Shown: positions 1 through 8,258 of the stretch, piece after piece
How the letters are laid out: the number at the start of each line of letters is the position of its first letter
How positions within the stretch are numbered: the stretch's first letter is position 1
Origin: Pedobacter ginsengisoli
Lineage (GTDB): Bacteria; Bacteroidota; Bacteroidia; Sphingobacteriales; Sphingobacteriaceae
Reading direction: 5' to 3'
Length of the DNA stretch: 64,000 nucleotides
Assembly (NCBI RefSeq): GCF_030244015.1
Contig: NZ_JASSYX010000003.1
Coordinates: forward strand, 682,001 to 746,000
Program-made: the position numbers and the translations under genes
Notes under the pieces: model-generated
What the model was told of the DNA's origin: nothing
The model's input: the letters and a program-made list of their open reading frames with translations, nothing else
Database searches by the model: none

Positions 1-32
1 GGGGGTCACTGGTTCGAACCCAGTATCTCCCA
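1..32 (+). tRNA. tRNA-Val (TAC), 3' part only, cut by window start
   Basis: The first 32 bases are identical to the 3' half of the intact tRNA-Val at 252-326: end of the anticodon arm and variable loop, T-arm with TTCGAAC, acceptor strand ATCTCCC and discriminator A. The 5' half lies outside the window. The bases after the discriminator are CAC, so CCA is not encoded and must be added enzymatically. Confidence 0.85.
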
Positions 33-81
33 CACAAAAACAGTTTATTCTGCTGTTTCAAAATAAAAGAATAGAACCGAA

Positions 82-166
82 GGGAGATTAGCTCAGCTGG
101 TTCAGAGCATCCCGATTTTACATCGGGAGGGTCACTGGATCAACTAAGTAAACCTTCAACCCAAAT
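82..166 (+). pseudogene. Degenerate tRNA-Val-derived unit 1
   Basis: The 5' part matches the intact tRNA-Val: GGGAGAT acceptor strand, D-stem and D-loop. The anticodon arm is replaced by TCCCG, a nine-base loop containing TTTTACA, and CGGGA. GGGTCACTGG of the variable/T region follows, but then the sequence diverges: the T-loop TTCGAAC is lost and no ATCTCCC strand exists to pair with the acceptor. A normal cloverleaf cannot form. The unit recurs at 167-251 with the same altered arm and the same tail, so it was duplicated after degenerating. Probably a pseudogene; a processed RNA or stable hairpin remains possible. Confidence 0.7.
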
Positions 167-251
167 GGGAGATTAGCTCAGCTGGTTCAGGCATCCCGAT
201 TTTACATCGGGAGGGTCACTGGATCAACTAAGTAAGCCTTCAACCCAAAAG
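167..251 (+). pseudogene. Degenerate tRNA-Val-derived unit 2
   Basis: Nearly identical copy of the unit at 82-166, with the same altered anticodon arm and the same non-tRNA 3' tail. It also has a two-base deletion in the 3' strand of the D-stem (GAGC becomes GC) and one A-to-G change in the tail. The further decay argues that this copy is not a functional tRNA. It ends directly against the intact tRNA-Val gene. Confidence 0.7.
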
Positions 252-326
252 GGGAGATTAGCTCAGCTGGTTCAGAGCACCTGCCTTACAAGCAGGGGGT
301 CACTGGTTCGAACCCAGTATCTCCCA
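252..326 (+). tRNA. tRNA-Val (TAC)
   Basis: A 75-base cloverleaf can be drawn fully: acceptor GGGAGAT/ATCTCCC, D-stem GCTC/GAGC, anticodon stem CCTGC/GCAGG with loop CTTACAA, T-stem ACTGG/CCAGT with loop TTCGAAC, discriminator A. The anticodon is TAC, reading GTA and probably other GTN codons. CCA is not encoded. It is followed by a terminator at 331-357. Confidence 0.95.
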
Positions 327-330
327 CAAA

Positions 331-357
331 AGACCACCTCAACAGGTGGTCTTTTTT
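331..357 (+). terminator. Rho-independent terminator of the tRNA array
   Basis: Perfect 9-bp stem AGACCACCT/AGGTGGTCT with loop CAAC, followed by T5. It ends the tRNA transcript. Between it and the first protein gene at 451 the sequence is AT-rich and shows no gene. Confidence 0.85.
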
Positions 358-450
358 CATTATGTACCATTCATATCATTTATCCTGCTTATTTTAGCCT
401 TAAAGTGTCAAACACTTAATTAATAAATATAGCCAACCTAAATTACACCA

Positions 451-1014
451 ATGTCAAGCCCTGCTCAACCCATTCCTTACAAGCCCGTGAGCTTTTCCAA
501 AACTGTCCTTACAGAATTGATGATTCCCTCCTATTCAAATTTCGGAGGCAAGATCCATGGCGGTATTTTACTTTCACTGATGGACAAGGTGGCCTACGTT
601 TGTGCATCCAAACATGCCGGAAATTATTGTGTAACCGCCTCTATTGACACCGTTAACTTTCTGGAACCCATTGAAGTGGGGGAACTTGTATCATTAATGG
701 CTTCTGTGAACTACGTAGGAAAAACCTCTGTAGTAGTGGGGATAAGAGTAGTTTCTGAAAATGTGAAAACAAACAAAGTAAAACATACCAATACCAGCTA
801 TTTTACCATGGTAGCTAAGGATGAAAACAATCAGCCGACCGAGGTGCCAGGACTTGTGCTGGCAAACAGCGATGACATCAGGAGGTTTATCCGGGCCAAA
901 AGCCGGAAAGAGATCAAGCAAAATTACCGCAAAGAACTCGAAGAGATCAGCATACCTGCAAATGATGAACAGTGCAAAACACTGCTGGCCGGAGAACGCT
1001 GTATCCTTCTTTAA
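451..1014 (+). CDS. Acyl-CoA thioesterase, hotdog fold
   Basis: Predicted cytosolic thioesterase of the YciA/ACOT hotdog family, which hydrolyses acyl-CoA to free acid and CoA. The 187-residue protein has one hotdog domain (about residues 10-130). The family's active-site stretch is visible as N30, G32-G33, H36-G37-G38 and D45 at the start of the central helix. The C-terminal 50 residues are charged and ordinary for Bacteroidota members. It lies 95 bp upstream of fabV, so both are fatty-acyl enzymes, but the next gene has its own promoter-like element. The acyl chain length cannot be read from sequence. Confidence 0.88.
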   Translation: MSSPAQPIPYKPVSFSKTVLTELMIPSYSNFGGKIHGGILLSLMDKVAYVCASKHAGNYCVTASIDTVNFLEPIEVGELVSLMASVNYVGKTSVVVGIRVVSENVKTNKVKHTNTSYFTMVAKDENNQPTEVPGLVLANSDDIRRFIRAKSRKEIKQNYRKELEEISIPANDEQCKTLLAGERCILL

Positions 1015-1063
1015 CAAGCAGAGGTCTGCCTGAATTCAATTCACAGGTTCCCGATAAAAGTTC

Positions 1064-1071
1064 TAGCTTTG
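1064..1071 (+). promoter_or_regulatory. Candidate -7 promoter element for fabV
   Basis: TAGCTTTG matches the Bacteroidota -7 consensus TAnnTTTG and lies 38 bases before the fabV start. No clear -33 TTG was found at the expected spacing, so confidence is limited. Confidence 0.4.
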
Positions 1072-1109
1072 TCGAAATTTAGTTAAACATTTCAATTATA
1101 TCACCAGTT

Positions 1110-2303
1110 ATGATCATCAGCCCAAGAACACGCGGATTTATTTGCCTTACATCACATCCTGAGGGATGCAAACAAAATGTATTAAAACAGATCAATTATG
1201 TGAAATCTAAAGGCCCGGTAAATGGCCCCAAAAAAGTCCTGGTTATCGGCGCTTCAACCGGCTTTGGGCTGGCTTCAAGAATTACCAGTGCTTTCGGCGT
1301 GGGTGCTTCTACCATTGGTGTATATTTTGAAAAACCAGGCAGCCCTGGCAAGACTGCTTCGGCCGGATGGTACAATACCGCAGCTTTTGAGGAGTTTGCA
1401 AACGAAGCTGGCCTGTATGCGAAAAGCATAAACGGAGACGCATTTTCCGATGAAATCAAACAGCAGACCATTGAGCTGATCAAGGCTGATCTTGGGCAGG
1501 TAGACCTGATCATCTACAGTCTGGCCTCACCCAAAAGAGTTCATCCGGTGACAGGCGAAACACATAACTCTGTACTTAAGCCTATAGAGGGGGATTTTAG
1601 TGATAAAACAGTCGATTTTCATACCGGTATCGTCTCGACCGTTTCCATTACCCCTGCAAACGAAGAAGAAATTAAGAATACTGTTGCCGTAATGGGTGGC
1701 GAGGACTGGGAAATGTGGATAGATGCACTGAAGAAAGAGAACCTTCTTGCCCCTGGAGCGACCACAGTAGCCTATTCTTATATCGGTCCGGAAGTAACAG
1801 AGCCGGTATACCGCAAAGGCACTATCGGCCGGGCCAAAGACCATCTGGAAGCTACAGCATTTACCATTACGGATAAACTAGAAGACCTTGGCGGAAAAGC
1901 ATATGTATCCGTTAATAAAGCCCTGGTTACACAAGCCAGTTCGGCTATCCCCGTAATCCCGTTATACATCTCTTTACTGTATAAGGTGATGAAAGCAAAG
2001 GGAATTCACGAGGGCTGCATAGAGCAGATCAGCAGGTTGTTTCACGAGCATTTGTATTCGGGCAGTGCCTTGCAAACTGACGAAAAAGGAAGAATCAGGA
2101 TAGACGATTGGGAAATGAGGGCTGATGTACAGGAAGAGGTGTTTAAACAATGGCAAAATGCCACTACTGAAACCCTACCGGAAATTGGAGACCTTGAGGG
2201 CTATAAGCAGGATTTCTTTAATCTTTTTGGATTTGAAGTTGCGGGCGTAGACTACGGGGCGGATGTAAACGAAGTAGTTGCAATCCGCGGACTGCAAGAT
2301 TAA
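1110..2303 (+). CDS. fabV: Enoyl-[ACP]/CoA reductase FabV
   Basis: NADH-dependent trans-2-enoyl reductase that completes each elongation cycle of fatty acid synthesis; FabV-type enzymes are typically much less sensitive to triclosan than FabI. The 397-residue length is typical. The N-terminus begins MIISPRTRGF, the family signature. The nucleotide-binding loop is at 47-54 (GASTGFGL) and the catalytic Tyr-X8-Lys pair is Y234 and K243. The C-terminal FAD-binding-like family domain is present. Start fixed by the conserved N-terminus. Whether the genome also carries FabI is unknown from this window. Confidence 0.96.
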   Translation: MIISPRTRGFICLTSHPEGCKQNVLKQINYVKSKGPVNGPKKVLVIGASTGFGLASRITSAFGVGASTIGVYFEKPGSPGKTASAGWYNTAAFEEFANEAGLYAKSINGDAFSDEIKQQTIELIKADLGQVDLIIYSLASPKRVHPVTGETHNSVLKPIEGDFSDKTVDFHTGIVSTVSITPANEEEIKNTVAVMGGEDWEMWIDALKKENLLAPGATTVAYSYIGPEVTEPVYRKGTIGRAKDHLEATAFTITDKLEDLGGKAYVSVNKALVTQASSAIPVIPLYISLLYKVMKAKGIHEGCIEQISRLFHEHLYSGSALQTDEKGRIRIDDWEMRADVQEEVFKQWQNATTETLPEIGDLEGYKQDFFNLFGFEVAGVDYGADVNEVVAIRGLQD

Positions 2304-2305
2304 TA

Positions 2306-2334
2306 TTGACATTCATAGTAATTTGTTACCTTTA
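2306..2334 (+). promoter_or_regulatory. Candidate promoter, TTG-N18-TAccTTTa
   Basis: TTG at 2306-2308 is separated by 18 bases from TACCTTTA at 2327-2334, which matches the Bacteroidota -33/-7 pattern in all but the last -7 base. It lies 25 bases before the exported protein at 2360. Confidence 0.5.
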
Positions 2335-2359
2335 GTATAAAACTATTGATAACCAAATT

Positions 2360-3070
2360 ATGAATGCTATGAAAGTATTTTTTCTGCTGGTATTGACTAC
2401 CATAACTTTTAATGTTCTTGGACAGAATGCCGTCGTGACAGGCGCATGGGAATTGAGGAACGGCGATGAACAGCATCACCTGTTCTTTCAGGATGGTTTT
2501 TATCTTCATACCGTTCATAACGGATCCCAGTTTGTATCCAGCCAGGGCGGCAGTTATGAAGTAAAGGACAAAACCCTTAAAGGAAAACTGCTGTTCAATA
2601 CTGCGGATTCAGCCAGTGTGGGAACAAGTACGGATGTCCCGTTTTCTGTTTCAGGCAGCCAGCTCTCCTTAGAATTGCAGGACGGCAATGTAAACTTCGA
2701 CCGTGTTGACGATGGCAAAGCACCACTGGCCGGTGTTTGGCGTATTACCGGAAGAATGGGTGAGGATGGCAAAGTAGCCGCTATACATCAGACAGGGACA
2801 CGGCAAACCTATAAAATGCTGACCGGCACCAAATTTCAATGGGTAGCGATAGACCCGGGCAAAAAACAGTTTTCAGGAACAGGCGGTGGCTCTTATACCT
2901 TCAAAGACGGCAAATACATAGAAAACATAGAATTCTTTTCCAGGGACAATACCCGGGTGGGTGCCTCATTAAGCTTTGACGGGAAACTTGAGGATGGCAA
3001 CTGGCACCACAGCGGACTGAGCAGCAAAGGCGCCAAGATCTATGAAGTCTGGAGCAGGGTAAAAGAATAG
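2360..3070 (+). CDS. Exported protein, two lipocalin-like repeats, unknown function
   Basis: A 236-residue protein with a signal peptide (hydrophobic residues 5-19, cleavage after VLGQ). The mature part seems to hold two related beta-rich halves, each opening with a Gly-x-Trp strand (VTGAWEL near residue 27, LAGVWRI near 123), as in lipocalin-like domains that measure a gain or loss of activity. No catalytic motif is visible. It has its own promoter-like element and converges on the minus-strand beta-propeller gene. Function not recognised; such proteins occur widely in Bacteroidota as secreted or membrane proteins. Confidence 0.7.
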   Translation: MNAMKVFFLLVLTTITFNVLGQNAVVTGAWELRNGDEQHHLFFQDGFYLHTVHNGSQFVSSQGGSYEVKDKTLKGKLLFNTADSASVGTSTDVPFSVSGSQLSLELQDGNVNFDRVDDGKAPLAGVWRITGRMGEDGKVAAIHQTGTRQTYKMLTGTKFQWVAIDPGKKQFSGTGGGSYTFKDGKYIENIEFFSRDNTRVGASLSFDGKLEDGNWHHSGLSSKGAKIYEVWSRVKE

Positions 3071-3082
3071 CAGGCTTATGCT

Positions 3083-3907
3083 TTATTTAAGCTGATAAGC
3101 TATTACACTTTTCTTAAAAAATGTAGGGATATAAACGACCTTTTTCGCAGGATCATACCCAATATCTGCGGTGTTGATCTTTTGCAGGTGTGTATCCAGG
3201 AGCAGCTCATTTCTACCATCGGCATACACATAGTAAATGTAACCTCCCCATGCCGAGAACAGCCAATCGCCGTTGCCTATGGGCTCAATCCCATCGCCAC
3301 CCTGTGGCAGGCCGGCTATTTTGACCATACTTTTAGACGCATCAGCTTTGAGCAGATTTTTACCCCCGCCTGCAATGAACAGCTGATCACCGACAGCCTT
3401 CAGGCCATTGAGTCCATCAATGTTCTCCATATACACCTCATCTTTATCGTTGATGATCCGGTGGATCTTTTTGGTTTTTGAATCCGAAACATACACAATA
3501 CCCTTGTCACTTATAGTCAGGTCATTCAGAAATCCTGAACCCGCTACCGGTATGGTCAGCTCCACCTTTGCCCTGGCAATATCGATCACGACTACATCCG
3601 TGACATCGGCCACATAGAGCCTGTTTTTATAGATGCCCATTCCTTTAGGAGAGTTCAGACCGGTCACCCAGTCCAGATTGATCACCTTGCCGCTCATGTC
3701 CAGCTTTCCTATCCCTCCAATGCCATCCTTCGCATCGGCGCTATTGCCCATTATTGCGACATACAGGACCCCGGCTTTTGTATCCGCCAGAACAGACTCA
3801 GGCATGTTTATGATACTGTCTGTTTCCCAGAGTTTTTCAAGTTTATGCTGAGCGTTCAGGTTTAAACCCAGCAAGATCATCACAGATAGACACAGGTATT
3901 TTATCAT
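3083..3907 (-). CDS. Exported SMP-30/gluconolactonase-like beta-propeller protein
   Basis: About 274 residues after choosing the internal ATG at 3907, which gives a clean signal peptide (MIKYLCLSVMILLGLNLNAQ). An upstream start at 3931 would add eight residues. The mature protein has repeated blades with patterns such as GVLYVA, NRLYVAD, GIVYVSD and DQLFIAG, typical of six-bladed SMP-30/NHL-type propellers. Some relatives are calcium-dependent lactonases, but the full metal-ligand set could not be assigned, so a ligand-binding role is equally possible. It is divergent from the ebo operon, separated by about 175 bp. Confidence 0.72.
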   Translation of the reverse strand: MIKYLCLSVMILLGLNLNAQHKLEKLWETDSIINMPESVLADTKAGVLYVAIMGNSADAKDGIGGIGKLDMSGKVINLDWVTGLNSPKGMGIYKNRLYVADVTDVVVIDIARAKVELTIPVAGSGFLNDLTISDKGIVYVSDSKTKKIHRIINDKDEVYMENIDGLNGLKAVGDQLFIAGGGKNLLKADASKSMVKIAGLPQGGDGIEPIGNGDWLFSAWGGYIYYVYADGRNELLLDTHLQKINTADIGYDPAKKVVYIPTFFKKSVIAYQLK

Positions 3908-4008
3908 GATACTTTTTTTAATAATCAACAATCACCATGAATTTAAATAAAAATCAATGAACCAGGGAAAAATATTGCTTATCCTATTTCATTTTTTACA
4001 ATTGCATA

Positions 4009-4040
4009 TTGCTAAATCGGTATAATTATCTGTTTATTTG
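4009..4040 (+). promoter_or_regulatory. Candidate promoter of the TMEM220-ebo operon
   Basis: TTG at 4009-4011 and TTTATTTG at 4033-4040 are separated by 21 bases; the -7 box matches TAnnTTTG except for position 2. The leader to the first gene would be about 35 bases. It is the only good candidate upstream of a run of seven closely spaced genes. Confidence 0.42.
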
Positions 4041-4082
4041 TATTTACTAACAACACAAAACACAAATTAAACCTTTACGAGT

Positions 4083-4460
4083 ATGCTGCTGAGCATTTTA
4101 AATTCAATTTTTTGTATTGCATTCCTGGCGTTTGCGTACTTAAATCTAAATGACGTAGACCCATGGCTTTGGGTACCTATATACCTGGTAGCCTCCATTT
4201 GTTGTGGATTTGCCATATTTAATAAATTTTACCCGAATGTTTATCTCGGAGCCATATCTTTCTATCTGGTTTACGCCGTCATCCTGTTTTTTTCAAAAGA
4301 TGGTGTGCGTGACTGGATAACAAAGTACAAAAGTCCAAGTTTAGTAGAAAGCATGCAGGCAACGAAACCCTATATCGAAAAGACCAGGGAATTCTTCGGA
4401 TTACTGATCATTAGCGGTGCCCTTGCCATCAACTATTTTGTGGCGGTTAATATAGGATAA
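4083..4460 (+). CDS. TMEM220-family membrane protein
   Basis: A 125-residue integral membrane protein with four hydrophobic segments (about 4-20, 27-45, 52-70 and 104-122). The short N-terminal stretch AYLNLNDVDPWLWVPIY is the recognisable core of the transmembrane family 220, known in animals and bacteria without an assigned function. The gap to eboA is three bases, so the gene is very probably co-transcribed and perhaps translationally coupled with the ebo genes. This suggests a membrane partner for Ebo metabolite traffic, which is an inference. Confidence 0.75.
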   Translation: MLLSILNSIFCIAFLAFAYLNLNDVDPWLWVPIYLVASICCGFAIFNKFYPNVYLGAISFYLVYAVILFFSKDGVRDWITKYKSPSLVESMQATKPYIEKTREFFGLLIISGALAINYFVAVNIG

Positions 4461-4463
4461 AGC

Positions 4464-5129
4464 ATGCTTTTAACAGAATTTGAACGGATAATCAGACGCA
4501 GTCTGAGCAGCGGGGCGATGGATTGGCTGGAACAAAAGATCGGCCTGATCAAAACAGAAGAAAAAAACTTACAATTGAATCTTGCCTTTTCACACATCCC
4601 AAGGTTTGTAGAAAAAAAGACAATAGCACTACAGCCATCAGAAGTTGCAGAAATAAACCAAAAGCTTCCGGGATTTGACCTATCAGGCTGGTCCGCGGAC
4701 CGTCTGGCCCGGGTATACCTGCTGATGCAGGTGCCTGATCAGGATAAAGAAGTCTACCTCCGGAAGATCAACGGGCTTTTTACAGCGGCTGAAATGAACG
4801 AGCAAGCCGCATTATATTCCGCCTTACCTGTTTTTAGTTATCCTCAGGAATGGATACACCGCTGTGAAGAAGGGATCAGGAGCAATATCGGGACTGTTTT
4901 GGAGGCCATAATGTACCACAACCCTTATCCGGCCAGATATCTTTCTGAAAATTCGTGGAACCAGCTGGTACTGAAAGCCTTTTTCACGGAAAAGGATATA
5001 ACCAGGATCACCGGAATAAAAGAAAGGAAAAACAAAGCGCTTTCTGAAACCTTAAAGGATTATGTACAGGAGCGCCTGGCTGCACACAGAACGGTGCATC
5101 CCGAGATCTACAAATTAATAGAACTGTAA
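4464..5129 (+). CDS. eboA: EboA-like protein
   Basis: First gene of the ebo set. The 221-residue product has no signal peptide or membrane segment and appears mostly helical. I identify it chiefly by position and by similarity to EboA-domain proteins: helical, with a C-terminal part ending in repeated charged helices and a conserved-looking AIMYHNPYPARYLSE segment. No catalytic residues are recognised. EboA has no established biochemical function. Encoded three bases after the TMEM220 gene and 23 bases before eboB. Confidence 0.75.
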   Translation: MLLTEFERIIRRSLSSGAMDWLEQKIGLIKTEEKNLQLNLAFSHIPRFVEKKTIALQPSEVAEINQKLPGFDLSGWSADRLARVYLLMQVPDQDKEVYLRKINGLFTAAEMNEQAALYSALPVFSYPQEWIHRCEEGIRSNIGTVLEAIMYHNPYPARYLSENSWNQLVLKAFFTEKDITRITGIKERKNKALSETLKDYVQERLAAHRTVHPEIYKLIEL

Positions 5130-5152
5130 CACCAGATATAAAAACTTGAATT

Positions 5153-6139
5153 ATGTGCTGTAATGAAAATTTCCGGGAAAGAAGTGAAGGAGAAAAAATT
5201 CAAACCTCCCTTGATCTGAATGACATTAGCGGGATGAAGTTCTTTGACCCGCATGTCCACATGACCTCCCGCACCACCGACGACTACCAGGCCATGGCAG
5301 ACGCAGGAATAGTAGCCCTCATAGAACCAGCTTTCTGGCTGGGCCAGCCACGTACCGGACTGGACAGCTTCACAGACTACTACAGCAGCCTGATCGGCTG
5401 GGAAAGGTTCCGGTCTTCTCAGTTTGGGATCAAGCATTACTGTACCATAGGCTTAAACTCGCGTGAGGCCAATAACGAAAAATTGGCAGAACAGGTGATG
5501 GAAATCCTCCCCAACTTCATCTTTAAAGAAGGTGTAGTTGGCATTGGTGAGATCGGTTTTGATGACCAGACCGCAGCAGAAGAAAAATATTTCAGACTGC
5601 AGCTGGACCTGGCAAAAGAAGCAGGCCTTCCTGTCCAGATCCATACCCCGCACCGTGACAAGAAAAAAGGAACCCAGCGCAGCATGGACATTTCCATTGA
5701 GCAGGGCCTTGCCCCCAGTATGGTTATTGTAGACCACAACAACGAGGAAACGGTAAAAGAAGTTTTGGACAGAGGCTTTTGGGCTGCCTTTACCATCTAT
5801 CCGTTTACCAAAATGGGCAATGAACGCATGGTGGAAGTGGTAAAACAATATGGATCTGAAAGGATCATGATCAATTCTGCAGCAGACTGGGGAATCAGTG
5901 ATCCGCTTGCGATCCCGAAAACAGCTGCGCTGATGAAAAAATCAGGGATCAGCCTGAAAGACATCGAACTCGTTACTTACCGCAATGCCATCACCGCATT
6001 CGGGCAGAGCGGGCAGATCAATGAAGCCGATTTCCTTACCGTTAAGAATATTGATCAAAGTCAGAAATTTGAAAGCAACTCAATTCTGCGGGGTGGCCAA
6101 CAGCCAAGGATAGACAAGAATTCAATCATCATCTCATAA
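5153..6139 (+). CDS. eboB: EboB, TatD-family metal-dependent hydrolase
   Basis: TIM-barrel metallohydrolase of the TatD type. Metal ligands visible: H34 and H36 (DPHVHM), E133 (GEIGFD), H164 (QIHTPH), H195 (VDHNNEE) and D245 (SAADWG). Members of this group bind divalent metal and hydrolyse phosphoester or related bonds; the Ebo member's substrate is unknown. The first 27 residues look poorly conserved, so ATG 5234 (MKFFDPHVHM) is a plausible alternative start. Only three bases separate it from eboC. Confidence 0.88.
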   Translation: MCCNENFRERSEGEKIQTSLDLNDISGMKFFDPHVHMTSRTTDDYQAMADAGIVALIEPAFWLGQPRTGLDSFTDYYSSLIGWERFRSSQFGIKHYCTIGLNSREANNEKLAEQVMEILPNFIFKEGVVGIGEIGFDDQTAAEEKYFRLQLDLAKEAGLPVQIHTPHRDKKKGTQRSMDISIEQGLAPSMVIVDHNNEETVKEVLDRGFWAAFTIYPFTKMGNERMVEVVKQYGSERIMINSAADWGISDPLAIPKTAALMKKSGISLKDIELVTYRNAITAFGQSGQINEADFLTVKNIDQSQKFESNSILRGGQQPRIDKNSIIIS

Positions 6140-6142
6140 GAA

Positions 6143-7066
6143 GTGCAGAAACTAATAGGATACCTAAGGCTAATGCGGCCCGCAAATGTGGTGACTTCCG
6201 TCGCCGATGTGCTGGCCGGCATTGCTATTGCCGGATATTTTATTCCGGCTACAGCTAACGGAGGCTTCTGGTGGGGAGGCGTGCCCGAGTCGCCTGTCAG
6301 CCTTCTCGCGGTATCCCTCCTTTGTATTTCGACCATCGGACTTTATAGCGGCGGCATCATTTTCAACGATGTATTCGACGCCGATCTGGACAAAGTTGAA
6401 CGGCCGGAACGACCGATCCCCAGCGGGCTCATCAGCAAAAATGCCGCTGCGATCTTTGGAGGCGTATGTTTCTTTATCGGTATTTTTGCTGCTGGTCTGT
6501 ACAGCCCAACTTCACGTTACATCGCTGCCGCAATAATGATCGCCTGCCTGAGCTACGACAAATGGCTGAAGCACCATTCCATATTTGGCCCATTAAATAT
6601 GGGTCTCTGCCGGGGACTAAACCTGATGCTGGGTGTTAGCATCATCAACACTTCTTTACAGACCTGGTGGTTTCTGGCACTCATACCCATCATTTATATC
6701 GCATCCATTACCATGATCAGCAGGGGGGAAGTACATGGCGGAAGCAAAAGAATGCTTTATTTTGGAGGGATTCTGTATGCAATAGTCATCCTCAGCGTAC
6801 TGTTTTTCGCTTATACCAGGCACAATATCACTTATGCCCTGATCTTTGTGGTGCCTTTTGCCCTGATGATCTTTATCCCTTTGTTCAAAGCCATACAAAA
6901 CCCTGTCGGCCCCAACATCGGCAAGGCAGTTAAATCCGGAGTTATTGCGCTGATCTTATTGAATGCTGCCTGGGCCAGTGCTTTCGGTGCCTTAAATGTG
7001 GCCGTTTTCATCGTTATTCTTTTACCAATATCAATTTTACTAAGTAAAGCTTTTGCGGTTACTTAG
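6143..7066 (+). CDS. eboC: EboC, UbiA-like prenyltransferase
   Basis: Integral membrane protein of 307 residues with eight or nine hydrophobic segments and the UbiA signature: N75-D76, D79 and D83 (NDVFDADLD) for Mg-pyrophosphate binding, and a second motif YDKWLKHH near 150-157. The family transfers prenyl groups from prenyl pyrophosphate to aromatic or other acceptors in the membrane. The gene starts with GTG three bases after eboB. It is the ebo step most likely to attach a lipid to the trafficked molecule; donor and acceptor are unknown. Confidence 0.9.
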   Translation: MQKLIGYLRLMRPANVVTSVADVLAGIAIAGYFIPATANGGFWWGGVPESPVSLLAVSLLCISTIGLYSGGIIFNDVFDADLDKVERPERPIPSGLISKNAAAIFGGVCFFIGIFAAGLYSPTSRYIAAAIMIACLSYDKWLKHHSIFGPLNMGLCRGLNLMLGVSIINTSLQTWWFLALIPIIYIASITMISRGEVHGGSKRMLYFGGILYAIVILSVLFFAYTRHNITYALIFVVPFALMIFIPLFKAIQNPVGPNIGKAVKSGVIALILLNAAWASAFGALNVAVFIVILLPISILLSKAFAVT

Positions 7067-7081
7067 GTAATATCATTAAAT

Positions 7082-8257
7082 ATGAGTCATTTAAAACAAT
7101 CGTTTAGTGTCAAATTTGAGTACAATGTTTACTTTACTTCATCGCTATTCGATACCGGCAACACTACTTTATCCAGTTTCTTCAAATCGCGCCCTTCCGA
7201 CGCGCTGAAAAAAATATACTTTGTCATAGATCGGGGAGTCGCAGATGCGCATCCCGGACTGACCGCCAATATCAAAACCTTTTTTGCCAGCCAGACAGAA
7301 GTGGAACTCATTGAGGAGATCCTGATCGTCCCGGGTGGAGAAGCATCAAAAAATGACACCACATTATTTGATCAGATCGTAGCGGCGGTAGACCTGCACA
7401 AGATTGACAGGCATTCTTATATTGCCGCTATCGGCGGCGGCGCTGTGCTTGACCTGGTCGGCTATGCTGCTGCAGTCTCACACAGGGGCATCAAGCACAT
7501 CCGCATCCCAACTACCGTACTATCTCAGAACGACTCAGGGATAGGCGTAAAGAATGGCATCAATTACAAACGCAAAAAGAACTTCCTCGGAACATTTGCC
7601 CCACCCGTGGCCGTATTCAATGACGAAGACTTTCTGGCCACATTAAGTGACAGGGATTACCGTGCAGGAATTTCGGAGGCCGTAAAGGTAGCACTCATCA
7701 AAGACGTTGAATTTTTCTACTGGCTGGAAGATCACGCCGCACAACTCGTGGCAAGAGACAAAGAAACGATGAACTACCTGATCAGGCACTGCGCAAAACT
7801 GCACATGGACCACATCGCCGGAGATGATCCCTTTGAAACAGGTTCTGCCCGTCCGCTCGACTTTGGCCACTGGGCCGCACACAAACAGGAACAGCTTAGT
7901 AATTTTAGTGTATTACACGGAGAAGCCGTAGCCATGGGCATCGCGCTCGACAGCGTCTACTCCTTCAAAAAAGGAATGCTCAGCGAAGAAAAAGCACAGC
8001 GGGTCCTAAAACTGCTGACCGACCTGAACTTTGGCATTACAGACCAGGTCATCAACATTAAAGATACAAACTCACCTATATTAAAAGGCCTTGCCGAATT
8101 TCAGGAGCACCTGGGCGGAATTCTTACCATTACCCTGCTTACCGATCTTGGCACAGGACAGGAAGTCCATGAAATGGACCATGAACTGCTCATAGCAGCG
8201 AGCAGTTATGTCGCCAAATACAGTCAGGATAAAAAAAGCTTAACTACAATTCACTAA
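7082..8257 (+). CDS. eboD: EboD, 3-dehydroquinate synthase-like protein
   Basis: Paralogue of the shikimate enzyme AroB. The 391 residues include the NAD-binding IGGGAVLDL (117-125) and the zinc ligands E199, H263 and H279 expected of the fold, so the active site seems largely intact. It is longer than normal AroB (about 350-360) and clusters with ebo genes instead of shikimate genes, so it probably cyclises or rearranges another sugar phosphate. Operon position: 15 bases after eboC and one base before eboE. Confidence 0.9.
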   Translation: MSHLKQSFSVKFEYNVYFTSSLFDTGNTTLSSFFKSRPSDALKKIYFVIDRGVADAHPGLTANIKTFFASQTEVELIEEILIVPGGEASKNDTTLFDQIVAAVDLHKIDRHSYIAAIGGGAVLDLVGYAAAVSHRGIKHIRIPTTVLSQNDSGIGVKNGINYKRKKNFLGTFAPPVAVFNDEDFLATLSDRDYRAGISEAVKVALIKDVEFFYWLEDHAAQLVARDKETMNYLIRHCAKLHMDHIAGDDPFETGSARPLDFGHWAAHKQEQLSNFSVLHGEAVAMGIALDSVYSFKKGMLSEEKAQRVLKLLTDLNFGITDQVINIKDTNSPILKGLAEFQEHLGGILTITLLTDLGTGQEVHEMDHELLIAASSYVAKYSQDKKSLTTIH

Positions 8258-8258
8258 A

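Noticed and set aside
82..166. Functional ochre-suppressor tRNA with anticodon TTA
   Set aside because: A seven-base loop TTTTACA would put TTA at the anticodon, but position 37 would be C, the T-loop is destroyed and no 3' acceptor strand exists, so a working tRNA is very unlikely.
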